Assembly (NCBI RefSeq): GCF_012275515.1
Contig: NZ_JAAZQL010000001.1
Coordinates: 1,037,006 to 1,101,005 of the forward strand
Direction: 5' to 3'
Source of the DNA: Novosphingobium sp. SG707
Lineage (GTDB): Bacteria; Pseudomonadota; Alphaproteobacteria; Sphingomonadales; Sphingomonadaceae
DNA length: 64,000 nucleotides
In this document: one piece after another, positions 27,886 through 36,123 of the stretch
Numbering within the stretch: position 1 is the first letter of the stretch
How the letters are laid out: each line of letters starts with the position of its first letter
The notes under the pieces: generated by a model
The model's input: only the letters and a program-made list of their open reading frames with translations
Told to the model about the DNA's origin: nothing
Database searches by the model: none
Program-made: the position numbers and the translations under genes

Positions 27886-27913
27886 GGGCGGCTGTCAGTA
27901 TGGACTGCCGCCC
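27886..27913. terminator. Stem-loop between convergent rtcA and the deglycosidase beta gene
   Basis: GGGCGGC/GCCGCCC outer stem continued by GTC/GAC across a T-T mismatch, with a 6-nt loop. It lies in the 110-bp convergent gap and could end transcription from both sides; no T-run follows. Confidence 0.45.
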
Positions 27914-27919
27914 GCCCCG

Positions 27920-28324
27920 TCATGGCAGAATGATCGTCGCCAACCTCTCGCCATTGACCGGCAGGGGCTGAAGATGCGGCGGGAAATAGGGCGAGCGCAC
28001 CCGCGCGGCCACTTTCAGGTGATGGATGCCCGGCGCCAGACCGCCCGCCTTGGGAACAAAAACCGAGCCGAAGTCGCCCATCGCCCAACTGACCGCGGTG
28101 GCCTTGCGCATGTCCTCAAGGTCATAGGTTTTGCCATGCAGGATGAGGCTGTTGACCTCGTGGCCGAAGAATTCGCCATCGACAGTCACGTCAATGCCAT
28201 CCAGCAGCGAGAGCCGCATCCCGCGATAATTGGGCAGGCGCAGGCGCAGTTCAAAGCCATCGCGTGCGCCCTGCGGGCCATGGTTGCGAAAGCCAGTGCT
28301 TTGGATCAATTGAAATTCGTACAT
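27920..28324 (-). CDS. C-glycoside deglycosidase beta subunit (DUF6379)
   Basis: 134 residues matching the small beta subunit of C-glycoside deglycosidases (DUF6379/CGDB): MYEFQLIQSTGFRN, FELRLRLPNYRGMRLSLLDG, IDVTVDGEFFG and HHLKVAARVRSPYFP. With the alpha subunit it cleaves the C-C bond of 3-oxo-C-glycosides such as plant C-glucosyl flavonoids. It lies 30 nt after the alpha gene. The usual partner, a C3-oxidase that prepares the 3-oxo substrate, is not in the window. Confidence 0.8.
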   Translation of the reverse strand: MYEFQLIQSTGFRNHGPQGARDGFELRLRLPNYRGMRLSLLDGIDVTVDGEFFGHEVNSLILHGKTYDLEDMRKATAVSWAMGDFGSVFVPKAGGLAPGIHHLKVAARVRSPYFPPHLQPLPVNGERLATIILP

Positions 28325-28354
28325 CATAGACCTCTATGCTGAAGGACCTCTGGC

Positions 28355-29263
28355 TCAGGCCGCGACCGGCGCGGCGTCATAGGCCTGTTCAAGCTGTCGC
28401 AGCAGCAGTTGCTGGCGGCGGACCTGATCAATGGCGACCCACGGTTCACGCGCACCTTCATATTCGGAGGATAGGTAGCCCGCATATCCTGCCCGCTTGA
28501 GCACCGGGATGACTTTGTCCCACGGGATGTTCTCATCATGCAGGTCATCATTGATGTAATGAAATTTGGCCTGAATGAAGGAGACATATTGGGCAATGCC
28601 CAGGAATTCCTCGGGGTCGACATGGATGCCGTTGATAATTTTGGCCGCCTCGCTGTCGCCTTCGGGCAATTCATGCTGCCACCCGCGCAGCGGGCGGTCC
28701 TGAAAAATGCCGGTGTCGATCAACAGGGCGAAATTCTTCGTGCCCGTGCGCTCGATGAAATGGATATATTCATGCACCACAGGATGATTGATCGGCGTGG
28801 GCGAATGGATTTCCGGGTTCATCACGATATCCAGCTTGTGCGCCAAATCGAGCACGCGTTCCACCGCAGGGGCCCAGATCGGATCGGGAGTCAGATCCTG
28901 ATCGATGACGCCGAATTTGGGACGCAGAAACTTGAAGCCCAGCCTGTGCGCCAGACGCAGATCGCGCTCCAGTTCGGCCGCGCCCTCCTCGATGGTCATC
29001 GAGCAGCCGAGGCGCAATTTGGTATCCACCCAAGAACACATGTTGGTCGGCTCAAGCCTGTGCCAGTCCAAAAGGTCGAACCAGCGGTCAAGCCATGCTT
29101 TCGGCGGCTCGGGATAGCCTGTCACATGCGTGGCGCCCAGGATTTCGATCCCCGTGGCGCCGGTGTCGGCAATATGGTCAAAGCCCTCCTCAAGGCCCAT
29201 CACGCTGCCGAAATCCTCGGTGAAACTGTATAGCGACACCCCGTACTTGAATTGCCCTGCCAT
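28355..29263 (-). CDS. C-glycoside deglycosidase alpha subunit / xylose-isomerase-like TIM barrel
   Basis: 302 residues in the AP-endonuclease-2/xylose-isomerase TIM-barrel family, with metal-site candidates in VMNPEIHSP, FALLIDTGIF, FHYINDD and the final YLSSEYEG. The pairing with a DUF6379 gene identifies it as the catalytic, metal-dependent alpha subunit of a C-glycoside deglycosidase. The start MAGQFKYGV has GGGAG upstream; a 17-codon longer start lacks this. A general sugar-phosphate isomerase/epimerase is the alternative if the pairing is misleading. Confidence 0.8.
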   Translation of the reverse strand: MAGQFKYGVSLYSFTEDFGSVMGLEEGFDHIADTGATGIEILGATHVTGYPEPPKAWLDRWFDLLDWHRLEPTNMCSWVDTKLRLGCSMTIEEGAAELERDLRLAHRLGFKFLRPKFGVIDQDLTPDPIWAPAVERVLDLAHKLDIVMNPEIHSPTPINHPVVHEYIHFIERTGTKNFALLIDTGIFQDRPLRGWQHELPEGDSEAAKIINGIHVDPEEFLGIAQYVSFIQAKFHYINDDLHDENIPWDKVIPVLKRAGYAGYLSSEYEGAREPWVAIDQVRRQQLLLRQLEQAYDAAPVAA

Positions 29264-29784
29264 CTTGAACTCCCGTCCATCCTGAAATTCTGCGGTGGTC
29301 GCGAGATTGTCCACCTGTGCCCTGTGAGAGCCGCCCCGATGGCGGCACCCGCAACAGCGCTTGCCCAGACCATCTAAACGATGATTAGATTAATCGCAAG
29401 CCGCGCCCGCCAGAAAACTGATCGTCGTTTAAATTGGGCACATCGGCCGTATCCCTCAGTAGGCACGCCGCTGCATCCGGCCGTCCGATTGCCTACGAAA
29501 AGCTGAAGTAACGCTCTTTGAACAGCGCAAACCTCAGCCCATCGGCATGTAGCGCCGGCGGTCAGGTTTCGCGGGAAAAGTGCCCGGCACCCTGCCCTCG
29601 CAACAACAAGCGCCATTCCCGCCCATCGCGCTTCTTCCATCGGCGGCGCAGCGCGAAATTTCTTCTCTCTGTTTTCGGATCATTTTTGCCGGGGGCCATC
29701 TTGATCATGCCCCCCATCTCGGCCACTCTCGAAGGATATCATGCGATTCCGTTCTGGTTCCGCAGGCATCATTCAGGGATTTCC
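29264..29784. other. Intergenic region between the deglycosidase operon and the transglutaminase gene
   Basis: No gene is supported. It contains an inverted repeat (AAACGATGAT at 29376-29385 and ATCGTCGTTT at 29421-29430, 9 of 10 positions complementary), about 115 bp upstream of the deglycosidase start, which may be an operator. The open frame across the rest (from 29518) lacks conserved residues before the signal peptide of the next gene. Confidence 0.4.
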
Positions 29785-32592
29785 ATGCGCAAAAGATGGC
29801 TCCTCGCCACCGCCTCTGCTGCAATCTTGCACACATGCCCCGCCCTTGCCGCCGACCAGCCGCTGTACCAGCCCGCGCCCGCATGGGTGGTGGAAAGCAG
29901 CCTGCCCAAGGAACTGGTCACGCCCGGCGGAACCCCGCCCAGCGCCTTCGATTTTCAAGAGCGTTTCAACCGCGGCCAGTTGTGGAATTATGCCGACATC
30001 GCCAACCGGATCGCCTCGCCCGAACAACTGGCGCAAAATTCGATGATCGCCCTGCCCTGGTTTCCGGACAAGGGCGATCTCATCATCCATGAACTGAGCA
30101 TCCTGCGCGGGGCCGAAAAGATCGACCTGTTGGCGCAGGGCCAGAAATTCACCGTGCTGCGCCGCGAACAGAGCCTCGAACAGCAGGAACTGACCGGCCT
30201 GCTGACCGCGACGCTGGCGGTCGAAGGGCTGCGGATAGGTGATACGCTTCGGCTGCGCGCATCCACCACCATGCGCGATCCGGCGCTGAACGGGCATGTG
30301 CAATGGGTCAGCCCGCTGCTCTCGCTGCCCGCCCGCACGAGCAAGGCCACCATGCGGGTGCTGTGGCCGACGGGCGAGCCGCTGCACTGGAAATTGCTGG
30401 CCGCCAATGTCGTGACCAACACCGCCAGCCTTGGTGGCGACACGGTGCTCAACATCACATTGCCCGCCCCCAAGGCGCCCGATATGCCGCAGGATGCGCC
30501 GGGCCGCTTCCGACACCCTGCGCTGATCGAGGCATCCACTTTCGCCTCATGGGCAGAAGTTTCGCAGACCGTGGCCTCGCTCTACAAGACCGAGGGCGCC
30601 ATTGCTCATGACAGCGCGCTGGACAAGGCCGTGGCCCAGATCGCGGCCCAGACCACCGATCCCCTTCAGCGCATCGCCCGCGCGCTGCGCATCGTGCAGG
30701 ATGATGTCCGCTATCTCGCTTTGTCGATGGACGGGGGCAATTACATTCCCCAGTCTGCGGAAAAGACGTGGGCTGTGCGCTATGGCGATTGCAAGGCCAA
30801 GACGCTGCTGCTGCTCTCGATGCTCCATGCGATGAAGATCGAGGCCGAACCGGTGCTGGCCAATGTCGGGCTGGATGATCTGGTGAAAGACCGTCTGCCC
30901 GCGCTGTCGGCTTTCAACCATGTGTTTGTCCGCGCCCGGGTGGATGGCCAGAGCATCTGGCTGGATGGCACCGCGGCGGGCACCCGACCGGTGGACCTGC
31001 AGGATACGCCTCCCTTCCGCTATATCCTGCCCGTTCGCAGCGTGGGGGCCGCCATTGAAGAGGTTTCGCGCAAGGCTCCGGCTCGGCCGACCACCGATCT
31101 CGATCTGGTGGTGGATGAAAGCTCCAGCCTCGACCTGCCCAGCGTTGTCGATGCGCGCCTGACCCTGCGCGGCCAGAACGCCATGGCCCTCTCGCTGATG
31201 GCCAACCAGATCGGCGAGAAGGAAAAGCTGCAATTGCTCCATGGCGTCATGAGCAATGTGGTCGGCAGCGGACAGTTCACCAAGCTGGCGCTGGTTGAAA
31301 ACAAGGAAGAGGCCACCGTGACCATCTCCGGGCGCGGACTGGTTTCAACCCCTTGGCAACAGGAAGACAATCGCCGCAAGCGCAGTCTTTCGCGCGTGAC
31401 CGACAAGGTTTCGTTCGCGCCCGACCGGGCCAGACCGGCCTGGGCCGACATACCGGTCGCCACCGGGATGCCCGACAAGGCGCATATCCACATGCGCCTG
31501 CGCCTGCCCGACGCCGGACGAGGCTATACGATGGAGGGCACGCCCTCGTTCTCCGGCGAGGTGGCGGGCTATATGCTGACCCGGCAGACCACCTTTTCCG
31601 GCGATGAGGTGGTGCTTGACGAAAGCCTGAGCAGCCGCGCGGCGGAAATCCTGCCCTCGCGCATTCCGGCGGAAAGAGCATTGGCCGCGCAGACTCTTTC
31701 GGCCGGGCCGCGCCTGCTGGCCCCGCAGGATGCCTTGCGGCGCTGGAACCTGCCCCTTGCTGGCAAGGGGCCCGGCACCCAGCTTGCCGCCGTCACCGCC
31801 GTGTTCGAGGCAGCCGTCAGCGAGAGCGAACCGGAAGACACATCGGCCCTTGCCGGGCAGGCCAGTTTCCTTAAGGGCATCGGCGATTATCCCGGCGCCA
31901 TCGCCAGTTGGACCAAGGTCATTGCCAAGGAGCCATCGGCCGAAAACTACGTCAACCGCGCCAATCTGGAGGTGCAGACCGGCGATTTGGCCGCTGCGGC
32001 CAAGGATGCCGAAGCGGCCAGAGCGGTTGATCCCTCCGATGTGGCCGCGCTCACTCTTGCCGCCGACATCGCCGCCCGCCGTGGCGATCTGACCAGCGGG
32101 GTGGCCATGCTGGACGAGCGTATCTCGGTGGCCGGCAAGGAAAAGGACAGTATCCTGCTGGATAAGGCGGTGCTGATCGCTTCCTATGGCGATGTGCAGG
32201 AGGGGCTGGCGCAGATGGACGCGCTGATCGCGAAAAAGCCGGGCCGCCCCGATCTGCTCAACGCGCGCTGCTGGGCCAAGGCCTTGCGGCAGGTGCAGAT
32301 CGAGACGGCGCTCAAGGATTGCACCAGCGCCATCGAAATGACCGACGATTCAGCGCCGATCCTCGACAGTCGCGCGGTGGTCTGGCTGCGCATGGGCCGG
32401 TTGGATGCGGCGCTGAGCGATCTGGACGCGGCCCTGCTGCAAAATCCCTCGCAGGGGCAGACCCGGCTGGTGCGGGCCATAGTGCTCAAAAAACTGGGCC
32501 GCGCGGCCGAGGCGCAAAAGGAATTGGCCAGCGCGCGCCGCCTCCTGCCCAATGCCGAGAATGAATACAAGCGCTATGGACTGACCTATTGA
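29785..32592 (+). CDS. DUF3857 and transglutaminase domain protein with C-terminal TPRs
   Basis: 935 residues. A signal peptide (MRKRWLLATASAAILHTCPA) leads a DUF3857 domain (about 60-260). A transglutaminase-like domain follows, with the catalytic cysteine in WAVRYGDCKAKTLLLLSML and a histidine in FNHVFVRARVDG followed by WLDGTA. The C-terminal third is TPR-like repeats (DYPGAIASWTKVIAKEPSAE, MGRLDAALSDLDAALLQNPS). It is probably a periplasmic or surface protein acting as a peptidase or protein cross-linker; the substrate is unknown. The upstream frame is open, but the signal peptide fixes the start. Confidence 0.88.
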   Translation: MRKRWLLATASAAILHTCPALAADQPLYQPAPAWVVESSLPKELVTPGGTPPSAFDFQERFNRGQLWNYADIANRIASPEQLAQNSMIALPWFPDKGDLIIHELSILRGAEKIDLLAQGQKFTVLRREQSLEQQELTGLLTATLAVEGLRIGDTLRLRASTTMRDPALNGHVQWVSPLLSLPARTSKATMRVLWPTGEPLHWKLLAANVVTNTASLGGDTVLNITLPAPKAPDMPQDAPGRFRHPALIEASTFASWAEVSQTVASLYKTEGAIAHDSALDKAVAQIAAQTTDPLQRIARALRIVQDDVRYLALSMDGGNYIPQSAEKTWAVRYGDCKAKTLLLLSMLHAMKIEAEPVLANVGLDDLVKDRLPALSAFNHVFVRARVDGQSIWLDGTAAGTRPVDLQDTPPFRYILPVRSVGAAIEEVSRKAPARPTTDLDLVVDESSSLDLPSVVDARLTLRGQNAMALSLMANQIGEKEKLQLLHGVMSNVVGSGQFTKLALVENKEEATVTISGRGLVSTPWQQEDNRRKRSLSRVTDKVSFAPDRARPAWADIPVATGMPDKAHIHMRLRLPDAGRGYTMEGTPSFSGEVAGYMLTRQTTFSGDEVVLDESLSSRAAEILPSRIPAERALAAQTLSAGPRLLAPQDALRRWNLPLAGKGPGTQLAAVTAVFEAAVSESEPEDTSALAGQASFLKGIGDYPGAIASWTKVIAKEPSAENYVNRANLEVQTGDLAAAAKDAEAARAVDPSDVAALTLAADIAARRGDLTSGVAMLDERISVAGKEKDSILLDKAVLIASYGDVQEGLAQMDALIAKKPGRPDLLNARCWAKALRQVQIETALKDCTSAIEMTDDSAPILDSRAVVWLRMGRLDAALSDLDAALLQNPSQGQTRLVRAIVLKKLGRAAEAQKELASARRLLPNAENEYKRYGLTY

Positions 32593-32768
32593 TCGGGCGC
32601 CCCCGGCGGCCTGCACAATCGCAACGCCGGGAGGGGCACAGACAGACAAAGGCGATGGACGGTCACGAGGACAAGTTGTTGAGTGGCGATGAGAATTGAC
32701 CAGGCATTATCGCCGAGATGTGGCTCTGAATCGCTTTTGCTGCTGATGATGATATCCTTCCACCGCTT

Positions 32769-32909
32769 TATCGGGGTCTGGAGCGCCGCAAGCCAGTCAC
32801 CCTCTTGCCAGATCGGCCACTGGAAACGTCACGGGTCTGGCTAGCCAAACGTTCCTCCATATCCATCGTCGCCCGGGATCGCGGCGGCGGTTATCCACCA
32901 ATTGCTCCA
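32769..32909 (+). pseudogene. ISL3-family transposase fragment
   Basis: One frame reads YRGLERRKPVTLLPDRPLET, then SRVWLAKR, then ISIVARDRGGGY, before a stop. This is the conserved central part of ISL3-type transposases (ERRKPVDLLPDR...W...ARDR). Both ends of the gene are missing. Homology ends at GGGY, exactly where an IS110 fragment begins on the other strand, so one element probably inserted into or recombined with the other before decay. Confidence 0.7.
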
Positions 32910-33061
32910 TAAGCGATCCGCTCAATCTGCCATTGAGCGAGCCGGTCTATCAGTTCCTTGTGATTGGAGAACCGCCGCTCACAGCTTGCGGGATAGGCAA
33001 ACACATCCAAGGCTACTTTGGAGATGCTGATGCCCTCCGTCTGTGGCAAAGTGCCTTCCAT
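32891..33061 (-). pseudogene. IS110-family transposase N-terminal fragment
   Basis: A 56-codon frame contains ISISKVALDVFAYPA, RRFSNHKELIDRLAQW and IERIAYGAIGG. This matches the N-terminal DEDD domain of IS110-type transposases (DIxKxxLDV ... VxxEATGG), with the EATGG glutamate region altered and a stop directly after. The rest of the transposase is absent. The same frame stays open for some codons upstream, so the true N-terminus may lie a little to the right. Confidence 0.65.
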
Positions 33062-33216
33062 CTTTTCCGCCGCTCTATTCTTGTCATCCTGGCCCGAAGC
33101 CCTAGCTTCCGCCCAACCTGTTAAGAAAAAGGGTGATCACACTGATCGACAGTCCTTCATGACCGGGACAACTTCGATCCATCCCCTTCCGCCTGATCCG
33201 GAACGGCGCCTCCGGA

Positions 33217-34107
33217 TTACTGCGTCTTGCCGATCAGCCCCTCGGCCTCGCCGATAATCCAGTTCATCACTATGCGCGTGCGCGCAGGCAGCGTCTGGCG
33301 CGCCGGATAGGTCACGTAAAAAGGCACCGGCTCGATCTTGGCGTTGGGAAGCAGCCGCACCAACCGGCCCGCCCGCACGTCTTCCTCCACTTGGAAATAG
33401 GCGAACAGGCTGATGCCCGCCCCGTTTCTTACCGCCTCATGCTGCGCCAGGCTGCTGTTGGTGCGATAGGTGCCCGATACACGGATCGGCTCTCCATCAA
33501 TCGTCCACACCTGCCGCGTGGTACCATAGCTGAACAGCACGCAATTGTGGAATTGCAGATCGTTGATGGAAAGCGGCGTGCCGCATCGTTCAAGATAGGC
33601 GGGCGAGGCGACGAGATAGCGCGGCACATCACCCAGATGCCGTGCCACTACGGTAGTTTCATTCACCTGCCCGGTGCGCATGGCCAGGTCCAGCCCGTCC
33701 TCCACCAGATGCACAAAGCCGTCGCCCAACAGCATCTCGACCGTAATGCCGGGGTGGTGAAGGTGGAATTCCGGCAGCTTGCGGGCAAGGTGGCAACCGA
33801 AGGTGTTGGTGGTGCCGATACGCACGTGGCCGGAATAGCCGCGCTCGCCACTGTGGAGATCAGCCTCCATCGCCTCAAATTCGCGCACGATGCGGCGGGC
33901 GTGAGCCAGAAAGGCAACCCCGTCCTCAGTCAGGGCAAGGCTGCGGGTAGAACGACGCAGCAGCGCGACGCGAAAATGAGCCTCCAGCATGCTGATCCGC
34001 CTGCCCACCATCACCTGACTTGTCATGGCCTCGCGTGCAACAGCAGAGAACGAGCCGCATTCCGCCACGCGGATGAACCATTGGAGAGCTTCGACCAGAG
34101 GAGCCAT
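33217..34107 (-). CDS. LysR family transcriptional regulator, likely regulator of the divergent catabolic operon
   Basis: 296 residues: N-terminal winged helix-turn-helix (LQWFIRVAECGSFSAVAREAMTSQVMVGRRISMLEAHF, about 8-45) and a LysR effector domain of the CrgA/DmlR type. It is divergent from the ETF-QO-led operon, the classical arrangement for a LysR activator of catabolic genes. The inducer might be a short-chain acid or its CoA ester (inference). Confidence 0.9.
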   Translation of the reverse strand: MAPLVEALQWFIRVAECGSFSAVAREAMTSQVMVGRRISMLEAHFRVALLRRSTRSLALTEDGVAFLAHARRIVREFEAMEADLHSGERGYSGHVRIGTTNTFGCHLARKLPEFHLHHPGITVEMLLGDGFVHLVEDGLDLAMRTGQVNETTVVARHLGDVPRYLVASPAYLERCGTPLSINDLQFHNCVLFSYGTTRQVWTIDGEPIRVSGTYRTNSSLAQHEAVRNGAGISLFAYFQVEEDVRAGRLVRLLPNAKIEPVPFYVTYPARQTLPARTRIVMNWIIGEAEGLIGKTQ

Positions 34108-34419
34108 TTATTCAGATTATGTATAAGTCTTGTTATGTCAAGGCGATTGCCCGCTCTCCCTCAAAGGACTAGCCCGCCGCGTGGAGAAACGGAAAGGACA
34201 GGCTCACCCCGATCCTTCCGCCGGACAACAGAGATAAATTCTATGAAACCATCATCTTACCCCCAGGATGACGGAAACTGGCCGCGCCTTGAAAGGGCCG
34301 CTTCCCGATGCCGATGCCTGGATGGCCTCCACACTTTGACGACACGTGATTCCACCGCCGATCTGTCTTCGGATGGAACTGTCGCCCCCATTTTCCTCGC
34401 TGCAATCGGATCAAATTAA
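34108..34419. other. Divergent promoter region between LysR and the ETF-QO operon
   Basis: No gene seen. Near the LysR start lies an AT-rich stretch with two direct TTATGT repeats (34136-34160 neighbourhood is AT-rich) that could hold LysR sites. The half before ETF-QO shows no clear promoter. Confidence 0.35.
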
Positions 34420-36099
34420 ATGAGCGAGCCGCTTCCTCAACGCGAAACGATGGAATTCGACGTCGTGATCGTGGGCGCAGGCCCTGCTGGCCTGGCCGCT
34501 GCGATCAGGATCCGCCAGGCCGCCGCCAAAAACGAACGGGACATCTCGGTTGTGGTGGTGGAAAAGGGCTCTGAAGTGGGCGCCCACATCCTTTCCGGCG
34601 TAGTTGTCGACCCGATCGGGCTGGACAGCCTGCTGCCGGAGTGGCGCAATCACCCCGATTGTCCGTTGACCACCAGCGTGCGGGAAGACCGGTTTCTTTA
34701 CCTCACCCAAACCGGCGCGCACCGGCTGCCAACCGCCATGATGCCGAAACTGATCGATAATCATGGCAATTTCATCGGCTCGCTGGGCAATGTCACCCGC
34801 TTTCTGGCCGCCCGCGCAGAAGAGTTGGGCGTGGAAATCTTCCCCGGTTTTGCCGCTTCTGAATTGCTGATCGAGGACGGCAAGGTGGTAGGTGTGGCTA
34901 CCGGCGACATGGGGCTTGACCGGCAAGGCAATCCCCGGGGCGATTTTGTGCGCGGCATGGAACTGCGCGCCACCTACACGCTGCTGGGCGAAGGCGCGCG
35001 CGGCTCGCTCAGCAAGCAGGCCATCGCCCGCTTCGGATTGGACAAAGGTCGCGATTTCCAGAAATTTGGCATCGGCATCAAGGAATTGTGGCAGGTTGAT
35101 CCTGCTCGCTTTCAGGAAGGGCTGGTGCAGCACAGCTTCGGCTGGCCGCTGGACCGGCACACCGGCGGCGGCTCGTTCCTCTATCATTTCGATGAAAATC
35201 TGGTGGCGGTCGGCTTTGTCGTCCACCTCAACTACGCCAATCCCACGCTCTCGCCTTTCGAGGAATTCCAGCGTTTCAAGACCCATCCGGCCATCCGTGA
35301 CACGTTCGAGGGCGGCAAGCGCCTCGCCTATGGTGCACGCGCGCTGACGGAGGGGGGCTGGCAATCGGTCCCGCGCCTGACCTTCCCGGGCGGCGCGCTG
35401 CTGGGCTGCTCGGCGGGCTTCGTCAACGTGCCGCGCATCAAGGGATCGCACAACGCCATCCTCTCGGGCATCCAGGCCGCCGATGCCGTGGTGGGCGAAC
35501 TGGTCAGCGGCAGGCCTTCCAGCGAACCGCGCGCCTATGAGGAAGGCTGGCGTCAGTCCGCGATCGGCCGCGACCTGCAGCCGGTGCGCAATGTGAAGCC
35601 GCTTTGGGCCAGATACGGCATTCCGCTGGGCATCATGCTGGGCGGCGCTGATATGTGGTGTAACCAACTGCTGGGCAAATCACCCTTCGGCACCCTGTCG
35701 CATGGCAAGCCGGACAGCGCCTGCCTCAAGCCCATCGCCGAAGTCACCCCCATCACTTATCCCAAACCTGATGGAGTGCTCACCTTCGACCGCCTCTCTT
35801 CCGTGTTCCTGTCCAGCACCAACCACGCCGAGGACCAGCCCTGCCACCTGCGGTTGGCCAACCCGGCGCTTCCCATCGAAATGAACCTGCCTGTCTACGG
35901 TGAACCGGCGCGGCTTTATTGCCCGGCGGGCGTGTACGAGGTTGTGTATGACGACGAGGTGGCCAAGTCCAAGCCCCGCTTCGTGATCAATGCGCAGAAC
36001 TGCGTCCACTGCAAAACCTGCGACATCAAGGACCCGGCCCAGAACATCACCTGGGTGCCCCCCGAGGGCGGCGGCGGTCCCAATTATCCGAACATGTAA
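34420..36099 (+). CDS. Electron-transfer flavoprotein:ubiquinone oxidoreductase
   Basis: 559 residues: FAD motif (FDVVIVGAGPAGLAAAIRIRQ), the ETF-QO blocks GAHILSGVVVDPIGLDSLLP, GEGARGSLSKQ and GCSAGFVNVPRIKGSHNA, and a C-terminal 4Fe-4S domain (YCPAGVYE, INAQNCVHCKTCDIKDP). It passes electrons from reduced ETF to ubiquinone at the inner membrane. Here it heads an operon also encoding an acyl-CoA dehydrogenase and both ETF subunits, giving this pathway its own electron route. The ribosome-binding site is weak; an ATG ten codons later is an alternative. Confidence 0.95.
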   Translation: MSEPLPQRETMEFDVVIVGAGPAGLAAAIRIRQAAAKNERDISVVVVEKGSEVGAHILSGVVVDPIGLDSLLPEWRNHPDCPLTTSVREDRFLYLTQTGAHRLPTAMMPKLIDNHGNFIGSLGNVTRFLAARAEELGVEIFPGFAASELLIEDGKVVGVATGDMGLDRQGNPRGDFVRGMELRATYTLLGEGARGSLSKQAIARFGLDKGRDFQKFGIGIKELWQVDPARFQEGLVQHSFGWPLDRHTGGGSFLYHFDENLVAVGFVVHLNYANPTLSPFEEFQRFKTHPAIRDTFEGGKRLAYGARALTEGGWQSVPRLTFPGGALLGCSAGFVNVPRIKGSHNAILSGIQAADAVVGELVSGRPSSEPRAYEEGWRQSAIGRDLQPVRNVKPLWARYGIPLGIMLGGADMWCNQLLGKSPFGTLSHGKPDSACLKPIAEVTPITYPKPDGVLTFDRLSSVFLSSTNHAEDQPCHLRLANPALPIEMNLPVYGEPARLYCPAGVYEVVYDDEVAKSKPRFVINAQNCVHCKTCDIKDPAQNITWVPPEGGGGPNYPNM

Positions 36100-36123
36100 T
36101 TCCACGCAGAAAGGATCGTCAAC

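Larger units (their letters stand above)
32593..33216. other. Gene-free stretch holding decayed insertion sequences
   Basis: No intact gene. The centre holds two transposase fragments (listed separately) facing each other. The rest has no recognisable coding signal. A hairpin (ATCCGGA/TCCGGAT, 33196-33217) sits at the end of the following LysR gene. Confidence 0.6.
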
